Part shown: piece by piece, positions 9,916-18,353 of the stretch
How the letters are laid out: each line of letters opens with the position of its first letter
How positions within the stretch are numbered: the stretch's first letter is position 1
Source of the DNA: Desulfobulbaceae bacterium
GTDB taxonomy: Bacteria > Desulfobacterota > Desulfobulbia > Desulfobulbales > Desulfocapsaceae
Direction of reading: 5' to 3'
DNA: 35,286 nucleotides
Assembly: GCA_008933635.1 (NCBI GenBank)
Contig: WBUQ01000035.1
Coordinates: forward strand, 1 to 35,286
Notes under the pieces: generated by a model
Databases searched by the model: none
What the model was told of the DNA's origin: nothing
Seen by the model: only the letters and a program-made list of their open reading frames with translations
Made by a program: the position numbers and the translations under genes

Positions 9916-11205
9916 ATGCGTCCCGTGTACATGATTTCAGGCGGCATCACCAAATTCGCCAAGGCCCACCCGGAAATGGATTTCAGGCTTATGGTGAAAG
10001 AAGCCTTTGACTACGCCATGAACGACGTTCCCGGGCTCTCGCGGGAGATGATCGACGGAAGCATCTGTTCCTACTTTTCCGACCACTTCACCCGCCAGTT
10101 GAAGGCCGGAGCCATGGTACAAGACTATCTCGGCCTGTGTCCGAAACCGTCGAAAAGAGTGGAGGGCGGCGGAGCGACCGGCGGACTCGGCCTGCAGGCG
10201 GCCTGGGAGGCGGTGGCCTCGGGGAGGATGGAGGTATGCGTCGCCTTCGGCTTTGAGACCATGAGCCGGGTCAATACCTGGAAGGGAAACGAATTCATAG
10301 CTCAGGCCTCTGACACAAATTTCGATTATCCTGTGGGCGGTTTCTACACCGGATACTACGCAATGATGGTTCGTCGTCACATGCATGAATTCGGCACCAC
10401 GGTGGAGCAGATGGCCAAGGTTTCCGTGAAGAATCACCGCAACGCAGTGCACAATCCCTACGCCCAGAGTCCGGGGAAATTGACCATCGCGGATGTACGT
10501 TCATCGCCCATGGTTGCAACTCCCCTGACCATACTCGACTGCTGCCAGATGTCGGACGGGGCCGCAGTGGCTATACTCGCTTCGGAAGAGATTGCGGGAA
10601 AACTGTGCAGGAAACCGGTCAGGATTAGCGGCATCGGGTGTGGCACCGATGCCATGCGTATGGCGGATCGGCCGCACGGCAAGGTCATCCTGCTGCCCCA
10701 TGAATCGGAAGCTGATTACAAAGACCTCAGATATCCGGGGGTGCACTCGTTCCGCGGCGGAAGAACGGCGGCAAAGCTAGCCTACCGAATGGCCGGGATA
10801 CTGCACCCGGTCGAGGACCTCGACTTCATCGAACTTCACGACGCCTATACTTCATCGGAGATTCAGACCTATGAAGATCTCGGACTGTGCAGGTACGGCG
10901 AGGGCGGCCGTTTCGTCGACAACGGCTCACCATTCATGCCGGGAGTCGACTACGGGCTGGACCTGCCGGAACGTCCGGCAATAAGCATACCGGTCAATCC
11001 TTCGGGAGGCCTGCTCGCCTGCGGACATCCGGTGGGTGCCACCGGCCTGATGCAGGCGGCTTTCGCCTTCTGGCAGCTGCAGGGGACAACCGGCAAACAT
11101 CTGGGAGACGATACGCTGCAGTTGAAAGGGGCAAAAAGAGGGCTGATTCACAGCCATGCCGGGACGGGGACCTATATTACTGTTACGATTCTGGAAAAGG
11201 CCTGA
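9916..11205 (+). CDS. Thiolase-fold acyltransferase lacking the usual nucleophilic cysteine
   Basis: The start is ATG 9916 with AAAGGAGG (9903-9910) upstream; product 429 residues. It belongs to the SCP-x/archaeal type of thiolases that pair with DUF35 proteins. The usual acylation motif (VExxCATG) reads VEGGGATGG here, with Gly86 (codon 10171-10173) where the nucleophile normally sits. The other thiolase elements are present: IELHDAYTSSEIQTYEDLGL and the C-terminal GGLLACGHPVGATGLMQA, with its His and Cys. This points to a clade that either uses another residue or catalyses a condensation or acyl transfer different from classic thiolysis. The next gene encodes the likely obligate OB-fold partner 16 bases downstream. 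It could also be annotated as acetyl-CoA acetyltransferase, with reduced certainty about the reaction. Confidence 0.82.
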   Translation: MRPVYMISGGITKFAKAHPEMDFRLMVKEAFDYAMNDVPGLSREMIDGSICSYFSDHFTRQLKAGAMVQDYLGLCPKPSKRVEGGGATGGLGLQAAWEAVASGRMEVCVAFGFETMSRVNTWKGNEFIAQASDTNFDYPVGGFYTGYYAMMVRRHMHEFGTTVEQMAKVSVKNHRNAVHNPYAQSPGKLTIADVRSSPMVATPLTILDCCQMSDGAAVAILASEEIAGKLCRKPVRISGIGCGTDAMRMADRPHGKVILLPHESEADYKDLRYPGVHSFRGGRTAAKLAYRMAGILHPVEDLDFIELHDAYTSSEIQTYEDLGLCRYGEGGRFVDNGSPFMPGVDYGLDLPERPAISIPVNPSGGLLACGHPVGATGLMQAAFAFWQLQGTTGKHLGDDTLQLKGAKRGLIHSHAGTGTYITVTILEKA

Positions 11206-11221
11206 AGTAAACGGAGGGAGC

Positions 11222-11701
11222 ATGAGCCAAAATATCAAACTTCCGGAGACGGAGGAGGGAACAATTCTCTTCAATGTCGACCCGATTATAATCAAACAGC
11301 ATTACGAGATCGATTACCTCCATTCGTACGCTCAGGATTCCCCCTTCTTCGCCGGACTGGCAAAGGGGAAGCTTCTGGGAAGCAGGTGCACCGGCTGCGG
11401 CTATACCTATGCAACACCTCGCGGCCACTGCATGGAGTGCGGCGAAAAGACCGACTGGTTCGAGCTTCCCCAGAACGGTCGGGTTCACACCTTCACCACT
11501 TGCCATTTCGGAGGCGAAGCCTTTCTGAAGGAAACGCCGTTTACTCTTGTACTGGTTGAGTTCGATGGAGTCGAAACACTCTTCCTGTCGCGCCTGATTG
11601 GGGTTGAAGCCGACAATGTGCAGATCGGCATGCCGGTACGCGCAAGATTTCTGCGCAACAGCAAGTTCATGGCTACCGACGTGTATTTCGTGCCGGAGTG
11701 A
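11222..11701 (+). CDS. DUF35 OB-fold/zinc-ribbon protein, thiolase partner
   Basis: A 159-residue protein starts at ATG 11222 behind GGAGGGA (11213-11219). After an N-terminal helical segment (IIIKQHYEIDYLHSYAQDSPFFAGLAKGKLLGSR) comes a rubredoxin-like zinc ribbon (CTGCGYTYATPRGHCMECG). An OB-fold follows: GRVHTFTTCH, PFTLVLVEFDG, SRLIG, GMPVRARF. This order defines the DUF35 family, whose archaeal and BbsA-type members form complexes with thiolases and organise or shuttle the acyl-CoA intermediate. The position 16 bases after the thiolase gene supports a complex. It ends the operon; no clear terminator follows. Confidence 0.9.
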   Translation: MSQNIKLPETEEGTILFNVDPIIIKQHYEIDYLHSYAQDSPFFAGLAKGKLLGSRCTGCGYTYATPRGHCMECGEKTDWFELPQNGRVHTFTTCHFGGEAFLKETPFTLVLVEFDGVETLFLSRLIGVEADNVQIGMPVRARFLRNSKFMATDVYFVPE

Positions 11702-12006
11702 GCTGATAAAACGGTTGCCGGGCTTTCGGTATCTCGTTCATCAAATTCCGAACAAGGCCGCCCGATTGAAAAGCAGCCTGAAAAAATTCAATGGTTACAA
11801 TATGATGGCCATAACAGGCCATTCCATCTCGTGCCTGTCGCACTGCGATCCGATCGGGTTGAGCCGGGTAATCTCCTGAGGCAGGGCAAGGTCGATTTCC
11901 GTACTTTCTTCCATTCTCCGGATAATCTCCCTGGCCCTGATATGCGCGGATTGATCTCTTCGACCTTTCCGCGATCCAGAAGGCCGTATGCCGATTTCTA
12001 GGAGAG
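11702..12006. other. Intergenic stretch with an unassigned minus-strand open frame
   Basis: Between the DUF35 gene (+) and the membrane-protein gene (-) there is no recognisable gene. On the minus strand a frame at 12037-11795 encodes 80 residues including IRAREIIRRMEESTEIDLALP. This looks natural but matches no family I know, and it overlaps the end of the upstream gene. It may be a gene remnant. Confidence 0.35.
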
Positions 12007-12936
12007 CTACTGCGCCATGTTTCGGGAAAACCACCACACGATGGCTGCTGCAATTGCGACTGGAACGAGAGCGAAAATGGCACTGGTGACTGCCTGTCTG
12101 AGCAGCGTGCGGCGCGCTTTCTCCACGGGCCCGCGGCGGATGACGACGGGGGCGAGGATCTCGGCCCCTGGTTCAGCTCTTACTCCGCCGAGTCTCGAGT
12201 CCCATATACCGATCGCGGTAATCTGCTCGCGATCGACTATGACTTTCTCGTAAAGCCTGTAGTCTCCTTCGAGGAAGTCGGAGGGAAGCGGGCCGAAGTC
12301 TCCTTTGACGTTGCCATCCCGGTCCGAATGCAGCTGCTTGACGGCTGCGATGCCGAGGTTCGTTGCACCGTAGCCGGTAGGCTCGAGTTGCGTCGCGGCA
12401 AAATACGCCGCGGCCCTTTGCCGCACGGCAGGATCGGTCAGCTGTGGCGGTTTTTCATCGATATCGGTGTAGCTGAGCAGTCGGACCTCCCGATATGGGG
12501 TTTCTATGTGCGAAGGTGTCAGCGCGTACCCCCAGGCACATAGAACGTCGGTTCTGCTGGATCCCCGGGTGGTGCAGCGCACCTCGTAGGAGTAACACAG
12601 GCAGTCAGTGCCGGTGAAGGGAGACTTGAGGAGCGGTCCGTCGGCCACCACCGTTCCGAACGCGACAATCCGCTCGCCATCGCGGGTGGTCGTCATGCGC
12701 TTCATGCCGAGACGTGCGCGATCACTGAGCCGCTGGAGAGAATCCTTTATCCCGAAGAGTGCGAAGGTCAGCAGGCCGGAAGCAGCAAAGCCGATGCCGA
12801 GCGCGTAGCCGAGTTTCATCGCGAACGGAGCAGAGAACCCCGGCAGAGGTGAGGGAATCGTTGATAGTAGCGCCAATCCGGCGAGGATGCCGACGCCGAG
12901 GAAGAATCCGAGATAAACGAGGCACGATCGCTTCAT
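12007..12936 (-). CDS. GIDE/MULAN-like (BAM-domain) membrane protein
   Basis: The start at 12936 (ATG) follows GGGGGGAAA; product 309 residues. Two N-terminal hydrophobic segments (LVYLGFFLGVGILAGLALL and a second around residues 40-65) precede a soluble domain, and a C-terminal transmembrane helix (AIFALVPVAIAAAIVWWF) ends the protein. The soluble part begins FGTVVADGPLLKSPFTGTDCLCYSYEV. That resembles the GIDE domain of eukaryotic mitochondrial E3 ligase MULAN and its bacterial homologues (G-x-V, PLxSPxTGxxCxxY). It ends with VIVDREQITAIGIWD, the usual closing strand. There is no RING finger. The function in bacteria is unknown; a role in membrane stress or signalling is speculation. It stands alone on the minus strand. 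Confidence 0.65.
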   Translation of the reverse strand: MKRSCLVYLGFFLGVGILAGLALLSTIPSPLPGFSAPFAMKLGYALGIGFAASGLLTFALFGIKDSLQRLSDRARLGMKRMTTTRDGERIVAFGTVVADGPLLKSPFTGTDCLCYSYEVRCTTRGSSRTDVLCAWGYALTPSHIETPYREVRLLSYTDIDEKPPQLTDPAVRQRAAAYFAATQLEPTGYGATNLGIAAVKQLHSDRDGNVKGDFGPLPSDFLEGDYRLYEKVIVDREQITAIGIWDSRLGGVRAEPGAEILAPVVIRRGPVEKARRTLLRQAVTSAIFALVPVAIAAAIVWWFSRNMAQ

Positions 12937-13260
12937 TTTCCCCCCATTCCCGCATGCCTCCCCGCGATATTGACGTGAACGCCAGGGCAGCAAGGACGCG
13001 AGTATCTGCCTGCTATGATGCGTTCCCTGGTTGCCGGTCTCAATGCAGGGGACGCGAAATTACATCGTCAGAGCTCTCAGTCCGAGACCATGATCGAGTA
13101 TTTCGGCTGCCGCCGGGGCCGGAAAGGTCAAATGCTCCTGGAGCGTGGCGGCAGGCGGTCAGCTAGAACGACCGGTTGGGCATGCCATAGTATTGTCACG
13201 AAATTCTTGTACAGAGAATATATGACACTACGGCGTAACAGTGTCACCGGGTTTTTGGCA
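12937..13260. other. Intergenic stretch with an inverted repeat
   Basis: No gene is supported here. A perfect 7-bp inverted repeat, TGACACT (13223-13229) and AGTGTCA (13240-13246), lies just past the stop of the DUF3617 gene, with a T5 run at 13252-13256 on the + side. It could be an end-of-gene hairpin or a protein-binding site. Confidence 0.35.
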
Positions 13261-13698
13261 TTATTTGCATGGGCCTAGCCATCTGGCCTTCATTGTAAAA
13301 GTCGATTTTCTCGTGATTTCGGGCGATTTGATCTGGGTAGTAACAACACCTTCATACGCTGAGTCCAATGAGCCTTGTAAGGAATAATCAGTTGTCGTTG
13401 TTGTTTCTTCATCCAGCTTGCATTCAGTATGGATAGTTATCGTATCGCCTGAGCGCTTGACCTCTGGTGTTTTGCATTCAACACCTTCAGCCGCTGCATC
13501 TTGTTTGAACAGGTTGTCGGTATTCTGGTCGACGCATTCCTGAACGGCTCCCATGTCAGGCATCCCTTCAATTTGTCCTTTAATTTCCCATAACCCAGGT
13601 TTGCGTTTTGGCGTGTCGTCTGAGAAAGCGTTTGTTGCGATTGCAACCAAGAGACAGCAGCCGATTACTGAAAAGCAGGATTTCGTTATCATGCTCAT
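13261..13698 (-). CDS. DUF3617-type exported protein
   Basis: The start at 13698 (ATG) has CGGAG upstream; the frame extends further but without a ribosome site. The 145-residue product begins with a signal peptide (MSMITKSCFSVIGCCLLVAIATNAFS), so the mature protein starts near residue 27 in the periplasm. The mature part opens with RKPGLWEIKGQIEGMPD and contains a cysteine pair pattern (QECVDQN, VECKTPEV, ECKLDE), then TTTTDYSLQG and a final MKARWLGPCK. This is the layout of the DUF3617 family of small periplasmic proteins of unknown function. It is unlike its neighbours in its lower GC content. Confidence 0.72.
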   Translation of the reverse strand: MSMITKSCFSVIGCCLLVAIATNAFSDDTPKRKPGLWEIKGQIEGMPDMGAVQECVDQNTDNLFKQDAAAEGVECKTPEVKRSGDTITIHTECKLDEETTTTTDYSLQGSLDSAYEGVVTTQIKSPEITRKSTFTMKARWLGPCK

Positions 13699-13801
13699 AC
13701 AATTACTCCGGTGAAAAGGTTTTAAGTCACTCAAAAAGTTTACATTTCCTGGTATAAACATAATCGGGGTCCGTCCCCTGTTTTCCTGTTTTTCCATCCT
13801 C

Positions 13802-14485
13802 TCACGCTGGCCCTGAATCACTCAGGATTGATGGTAAAACCCGTTCGCCTTGAGCCCAGTGATGGACAAGGTCAGGTGTTTGCAAGAAAAGGCCAATAGT
13901 CGATGAAAGCTCAAATTGGGCAGATTGCAAGCCTAATTCTGCCAGTGCCAGTTCAAAAGCGACAGAATAAAGTTCTCTGCTCCGTTTGAAGTCAGGATAG
14001 CAGGGGATAGCGGTTTCGGCCCTGTCAAAGAAGCCGGTTTCGCATCGTTGTCTATTCAGGGAATGATAGGCTCGGCAGGTAAACGGACGGACTTCATAAA
14101 TGGTGCACAATGCTGTTTTCTGTTCAAGAAACAGACAAGGAACTGAATTTTCAAGCCACCATGAGTTGGCCGAAACGGCTCGTTGGGCAAGCGACTCGCG
14201 CAAAGTGTTGACCCGCTCTTCATACTGATGCCGTTGATCATGTTCTCGCAGATAATCAAGTATGATGAGAGCCTCTGCAACCGATACGCTTACCCTGAGA
14301 TGGCAGCAATAACCGCACCCCGGGGCGCAGTGAAATTCTTCTTCAGTGAAGGGGGGCAACTGGGTGAGGAAATAGCGATACAGATAGTTCAGGGTGTTAT
14401 ACGTAAGCCCTCTCAATTTGATCGAATCGAAAACGATCCGGGACGCAGACTCGATGTATGGACGAAATCTGTCGAATTGTTTCAT
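13802..14485 (-). CDS. YkgJ-family cysteine-cluster protein
   Basis: Starts at 14485 or 14515 are both possible (M-K-Q in each case); I use 14485, which has a weak GGGGACG upstream. The 227-residue product shows two cysteine clusters: CAPGCGYCCHL, and CLFLEQKTALCTIYEVRPFTCRAYHS with a further CETG and IPCYPD. CxxxCxxCC followed by CxxL...C.IYE.RP..CR is the signature of the YkgJ/UPF0153 family, thought to bind zinc or an iron-sulfur cluster. It is cytoplasmic, with no signal peptide or transmembrane helix. The biological role of the family is not established. It lies upstream of the DUF3617 gene on the same strand and about 100 bases away, possibly co-transcribed. Confidence 0.82.
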   Translation of the reverse strand: MKQFDRFRPYIESASRIVFDSIKLRGLTYNTLNYLYRYFLTQLPPFTEEEFHCAPGCGYCCHLRVSVSVAEALIILDYLREHDQRHQYEERVNTLRESLAQRAVSANSWWLENSVPCLFLEQKTALCTIYEVRPFTCRAYHSLNRQRCETGFFDRAETAIPCYPDFKRSRELYSVAFELALAELGLQSAQFELSSTIGLFLQTPDLVHHWAQGERVLPSILSDSGPA

Positions 14486-14774
14486 TTCCGTCCCCGAAGC
14501 CTCCAGCTGTTTCATCGATCTGGTCTTATCGCATTCTCGGGTTGATGACAGGAAAGGCAGGCCATGAATTGTATGAAAGTACCAAGTACAACCCAATTAC
14601 TTCGGCACCGCTATTCAGAAAAGGAAATTCGACAGATGCTTCTCCCATCCAACATGAACAGTGAACGGCAGTTATCGAAAGTTTTAATTTCCTAATCGGT
14701 CAGGTTACAGCCTGGCTGGCTGTATCTTTCCAGACGGCGCGGTGTTCATGCCAACTTCCGGATACGGCCGTTGT

Positions 14775-17700
14775 TCAACCCTCGAAAATCTCTCTCAGTT
14801 TGTTTGCCAGTTCCTTCTTGGTGAATGGTTTCTGGAGAAAGTTGATGCCTTCCTTCAGGATGCCGTGATGCTCTATGACGTTCGCCGTATACCCTGACAT
14901 GAACAGCACCTTGATATCCGGACAGCACAGTCGAACGGTCTTGGACAATTGACGGCCATTCATCTCCGGCATGACCACATCGGTCATGAGGAGGTCGATT
15001 TTTCCCGGGTGTTGACGTGCCATTTCGATCGCCTGGGCCGGTTTTCTCGCAGATATGACGTGGTAGCCGAGTCGCTCGAGCATGACTTCCGACATCCTGA
15101 GGATCGACGGTTCGTCCTCAACCAGGAGAATCGTCTCATTCCCTTTGAGATCGGGAGCTGGCGCTGCAGTGCTCGGCGCTGCGGTCACAACCTGATCGAC
15201 GCACGGAAAATAGAGCTTGAATGATGCCCCCTGCCCCGGTTCACTGTACACATCTATGAAGCCATTGTTCTGCTTCACAATACCGTAAACAGTCGCCAGG
15301 CCGAGTCCGGTTCCCTTTCCGACTTCCTTGGTGGTGAAAAATGGTTCGAAAAGCTTGTTCTGCACATCCTTCGACATGCCGTAGCCGGTATCACTGACGA
15401 TCAGCGCGACATATTCCCCTGGCTGACAGCCCAGATGGTTGTCGCAATACGCTTGATCGAAGGTCTTCATGCTGGTCTCAATGGTGATGCTGCCGACATC
15501 GAGGATGGCGTCGCGGGCGTTTACACAGAGATTGACGAGGATCTGGTCGAGCTGGGACGGATCCATTTTCACTGGACCGATGTTTGTTTTTGGCTTCCAG
15601 ATCAGGTCGATATCTTCACCAATCAATCGCCGCAGCATTTTCAGCATGCTCTCGATTGTCGAGTTCAGATTGAGGTGTTTGGGGGAAATTGCCTGTTGTC
15701 GGGAAAAAGCCAGAAGCTGACGGGTAATGTCCGCCGACCTGCTTGCGGCATTCAGGATTTCTTTCAGATCTGAATACAGCGGCTCGTCCGGGCTGATTTT
15801 TTCCAGCGCCATTTCGGAGTATCCGACGATGACGCCCAGCATATTGTTGTAGTCGTGGGCAACCCCACCCGCCAGTCGCCCCACGGACTCCATCTTCTGG
15901 GCCTGGACAAGCTGCCTGTTAAGGGTCTCCCTTTCCTGCTCGGCCAATTTTCGTTCGGAAATGTCCTGGGCAACGCCACGGATGCCCGTTGTCTTCCCAT
16001 CTTTGTCAACCATTGCCATGCCATGCACCCACATCCATCCGTTGGGACCATCTTCCTGAACGGTTTCCAACTCGAGCGTATAGGGTATTCCCGTATCTAT
16101 TGTGTTTTGGAGTGCGGCGGACAATCTCTCCCAGCTTTCCGGGGTGAACAATTTCATATGCTCGCTATACGGGGGCGGAGGTTGCGCCGGGTCAAACCCG
16201 CACATTCTGTACAGCTCGTCCGACCAGACGACTGAATGTGTCGCAATGTCTAAACGCCAATTGCCGATGTGTGCAATTCTTTGTGATTCCTTCAGATCTT
16301 CTTCGCTGATCTTCAGGGCCTCTTCGACCTTTTTTCGTTCAGTTATGTCGACAATAATTCCGTGCCACAGAATACTCCCGTCAGCCAGCTTCTGCGGCTG
16401 TGCCTGGGACCAGCGCCACCGCAATCCCTGCTGCGGCAGGAGTACCCTGAACTCACAGTAAAACGTCTCCAGCGTCCTGGCCGACCGGAGGATATCCTGG
16501 GTAACCCTTTCCCGGTCTTCATGATGCAGCCTGCCAAATACCGGTGTGGCGTCCTCTTTCACCTCCTCGGGGGTGACTTCATAGATGTCGAACATTCCCG
16601 GACTGGAGTAGGGGAAAGCGGAGCGACCGTCCGGGTACAGCCGGTACTGATAGATGACCCCTGGCACCAGGCTGGCTAAATTGTTCAGCAGCTCGTTGCT
16701 TTCACATACCTGTTTTTCAGCAAGCAATTGTTCTGTGATATCCCTTGCAAACAGCGCGATCCGGTCGACTTTCCCGCTCTGGTTCACGACAGGCCACAGG
16801 TGCGCCTCCAGATCCATACCATCCCGGTTGTCCCGCACTGTCACCGGCAGGCCCGAACGAGCGACCTGCCGGTACGCTGCTTGCCGATGCTCAGCAATTT
16901 CCGGGGGGAACATGGCGAAGATATTGCGGCCCAGGCTTTCCCGGGCGGTGATGCCGAGTCGCCGGGCGGCCGCATCGTTTGTCAGGAGAATGTTTCCTTC
17001 CAGGTCAAGGAGTTGGATGCTTTCCTGGGTCGCGTTGAGGATGGCGCTGAGGTTTTGCTCGTTCTCATGTCTGTCGATTTCGGCAATCCGCTGTTCCGTC
17101 GTGTCGGCAAGGAATATCAGACTTGCGGCCCTGCCATTCCACGCGATGACCGCGCCCTGCGCCGAGAGCCATCTGACCATTCCATCCTGACGGATGATTC
17201 TGAAATGATGCGGCGCATCTGCGGCTTCTCCGCGCAAACGTCTTTCATGGTAATCCATGACGCCCGGTCGGTCCTCCGGGTGGACAAAGTGTATGAACGG
17301 CTCGGCCTGCAGACGTTCAGGCGTGAAGCCCCCGATGCTCTCGGTCGCGGCATTGAGAAAAACAATTCGTTGATCCTGGATGATGATGATGCCTTCCCGG
17401 GCATTTTCGACGACGAGTCGATATTTCTCTTCGGATTGGCGTAGTTGCTCATCCGCCAGGTGTTTCGCCAGGGTGATGGCCACATACGCCACCAGATGCT
17501 CGAGCTGTTCGATACGCTCGCCTGGCAGCTGACCTTTGCGACGGTCGTTGAATTGAAAGAGACCGAAGGTTTTCCCCTGGTATCTTAACGGAATGAGTGC
17601 CACAGACTCATACCCCTCTCCATTGCAGCGATTCCGCGTCCGGGACTGACAATCGCTCTCGCTGGTGGTCGTCAGCAGGCCGGAGGTGCTGTTGGTCCAG

Positions 17701-18281
17701 AAGCTTCCCCTGGGCGTGAAGAATGGCAGGGAGGGATTGAAGCGTTCGCGCAGGATATTGCCGCACATGCATTCAAGGACGGGATTGCCTTGTGGATCGC
17801 GGACAGGTTCTCCAAGAGAATCCTGTATGCACAGAGAGCTCTCCGCCATGACAAAGGCTGCCGGGAAACCCTGCGTCGTGTAATAGGGGAAGTCATCGCC
17901 CTGGTGCAATCGCACACCTACGGCTTCGCAGCCGGTCAAATCCGCGAAAAACACTACCAGTTGCGACATCAGCTCCCTGATGGTTTTCGCCGTTTGACAC
18001 ATTTGCAATAATTCCCGCTCCGCTTCGCCCCGCACCTCGTTCTGTTTCTGTCTGGAGGCATCGACAGCCTGATTCACCTCTGCCAGACGCCCCTCGGCAT
18101 CGAGGGACTGATATGCGACAGGGATGTCGGGATACTGGCGATGCAAGGTCTTGCAGCTGCCCTTCAGGCTGGTGCCGGTGATCTCAAGCTCTTCTGCGCG
18201 AGTATTGAGAGAGGTGATTTCGTCTTGATTTTTCATGCTTTTTGACCATTTGCCGGCGATGCTGATTTCTTGGAAAAACAT
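14775..18281 (-). CDS. Hybrid sensor histidine kinase: GAF, four PAS, HisKA, HATPase, receiver
   Basis: A cytoplasmic kinase of up to 1168 residues (ATG 18281; an alternative ATG at 18236 loses only 15 residues, and neither has a strong ribosome site). A short coiled N-terminus leads into a GAF domain (about 95-260) with an unusual cysteine set: SSLCIQD, VLECMCGNIL, ESDCQSRTRNRC. Four PAS units follow, starting near EEKYRLVVENAREGI, NLSAILNATQESIQL, LLNNLASLVPGVIYQ and ESQRIAHIGNWRLD. The H-box GGVAHDYNNMLG has His809, the ATPase domain has DTGYGM and GTGLGLATVYG, and the receiver has Asp1101 in MTDVVMPEMNG. No transmembrane segment is seen, so it senses an internal signal. There is no adjacent output regulator. 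The sequence TATAAT (minus, 18304-18299) may be its -10 box. Confidence 0.92.
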   Translation of the reverse strand: MFFQEISIAGKWSKSMKNQDEITSLNTRAEELEITGTSLKGSCKTLHRQYPDIPVAYQSLDAEGRLAEVNQAVDASRQKQNEVRGEAERELLQMCQTAKTIRELMSQLVVFFADLTGCEAVGVRLHQGDDFPYYTTQGFPAAFVMAESSLCIQDSLGEPVRDPQGNPVLECMCGNILRERFNPSLPFFTPRGSFWTNSTSGLLTTTSESDCQSRTRNRCNGEGYESVALIPLRYQGKTFGLFQFNDRRKGQLPGERIEQLEHLVAYVAITLAKHLADEQLRQSEEKYRLVVENAREGIIIIQDQRIVFLNAATESIGGFTPERLQAEPFIHFVHPEDRPGVMDYHERRLRGEAADAPHHFRIIRQDGMVRWLSAQGAVIAWNGRAASLIFLADTTEQRIAEIDRHENEQNLSAILNATQESIQLLDLEGNILLTNDAAARRLGITARESLGRNIFAMFPPEIAEHRQAAYRQVARSGLPVTVRDNRDGMDLEAHLWPVVNQSGKVDRIALFARDITEQLLAEKQVCESNELLNNLASLVPGVIYQYRLYPDGRSAFPYSSPGMFDIYEVTPEEVKEDATPVFGRLHHEDRERVTQDILRSARTLETFYCEFRVLLPQQGLRWRWSQAQPQKLADGSILWHGIIVDITERKKVEEALKISEEDLKESQRIAHIGNWRLDIATHSVVWSDELYRMCGFDPAQPPPPYSEHMKLFTPESWERLSAALQNTIDTGIPYTLELETVQEDGPNGWMWVHGMAMVDKDGKTTGIRGVAQDISERKLAEQERETLNRQLVQAQKMESVGRLAGGVAHDYNNMLGVIVGYSEMALEKISPDEPLYSDLKEILNAASRSADITRQLLAFSRQQAISPKHLNLNSTIESMLKMLRRLIGEDIDLIWKPKTNIGPVKMDPSQLDQILVNLCVNARDAILDVGSITIETSMKTFDQAYCDNHLGCQPGEYVALIVSDTGYGMSKDVQNKLFEPFFTTKEVGKGTGLGLATVYGIVKQNNGFIDVYSEPGQGASFKLYFPCVDQVVTAAPSTAAPAPDLKGNETILLVEDEPSILRMSEVMLERLGYHVISARKPAQAIEMARQHPGKIDLLMTDVVMPEMNGRQLSKTVRLCCPDIKVLFMSGYTANVIEHHGILKEGINFLQKPFTKKELANKLREIFEG

Positions 18282-18353
18282 TCTCTGCAAGCGGCTGCAT
18301 TATACCATATCCGGACAGGCGGTCTATACATGCTCTTTGAATGCCGGTTAGGA

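Noticed and set aside
13761-13780. Motif with GGGGTCCGTCCCC considered as a dispersed (REP-like) repeat
   Set aside because: Only one copy is visible in the window and there is no second element to define a repeat family.
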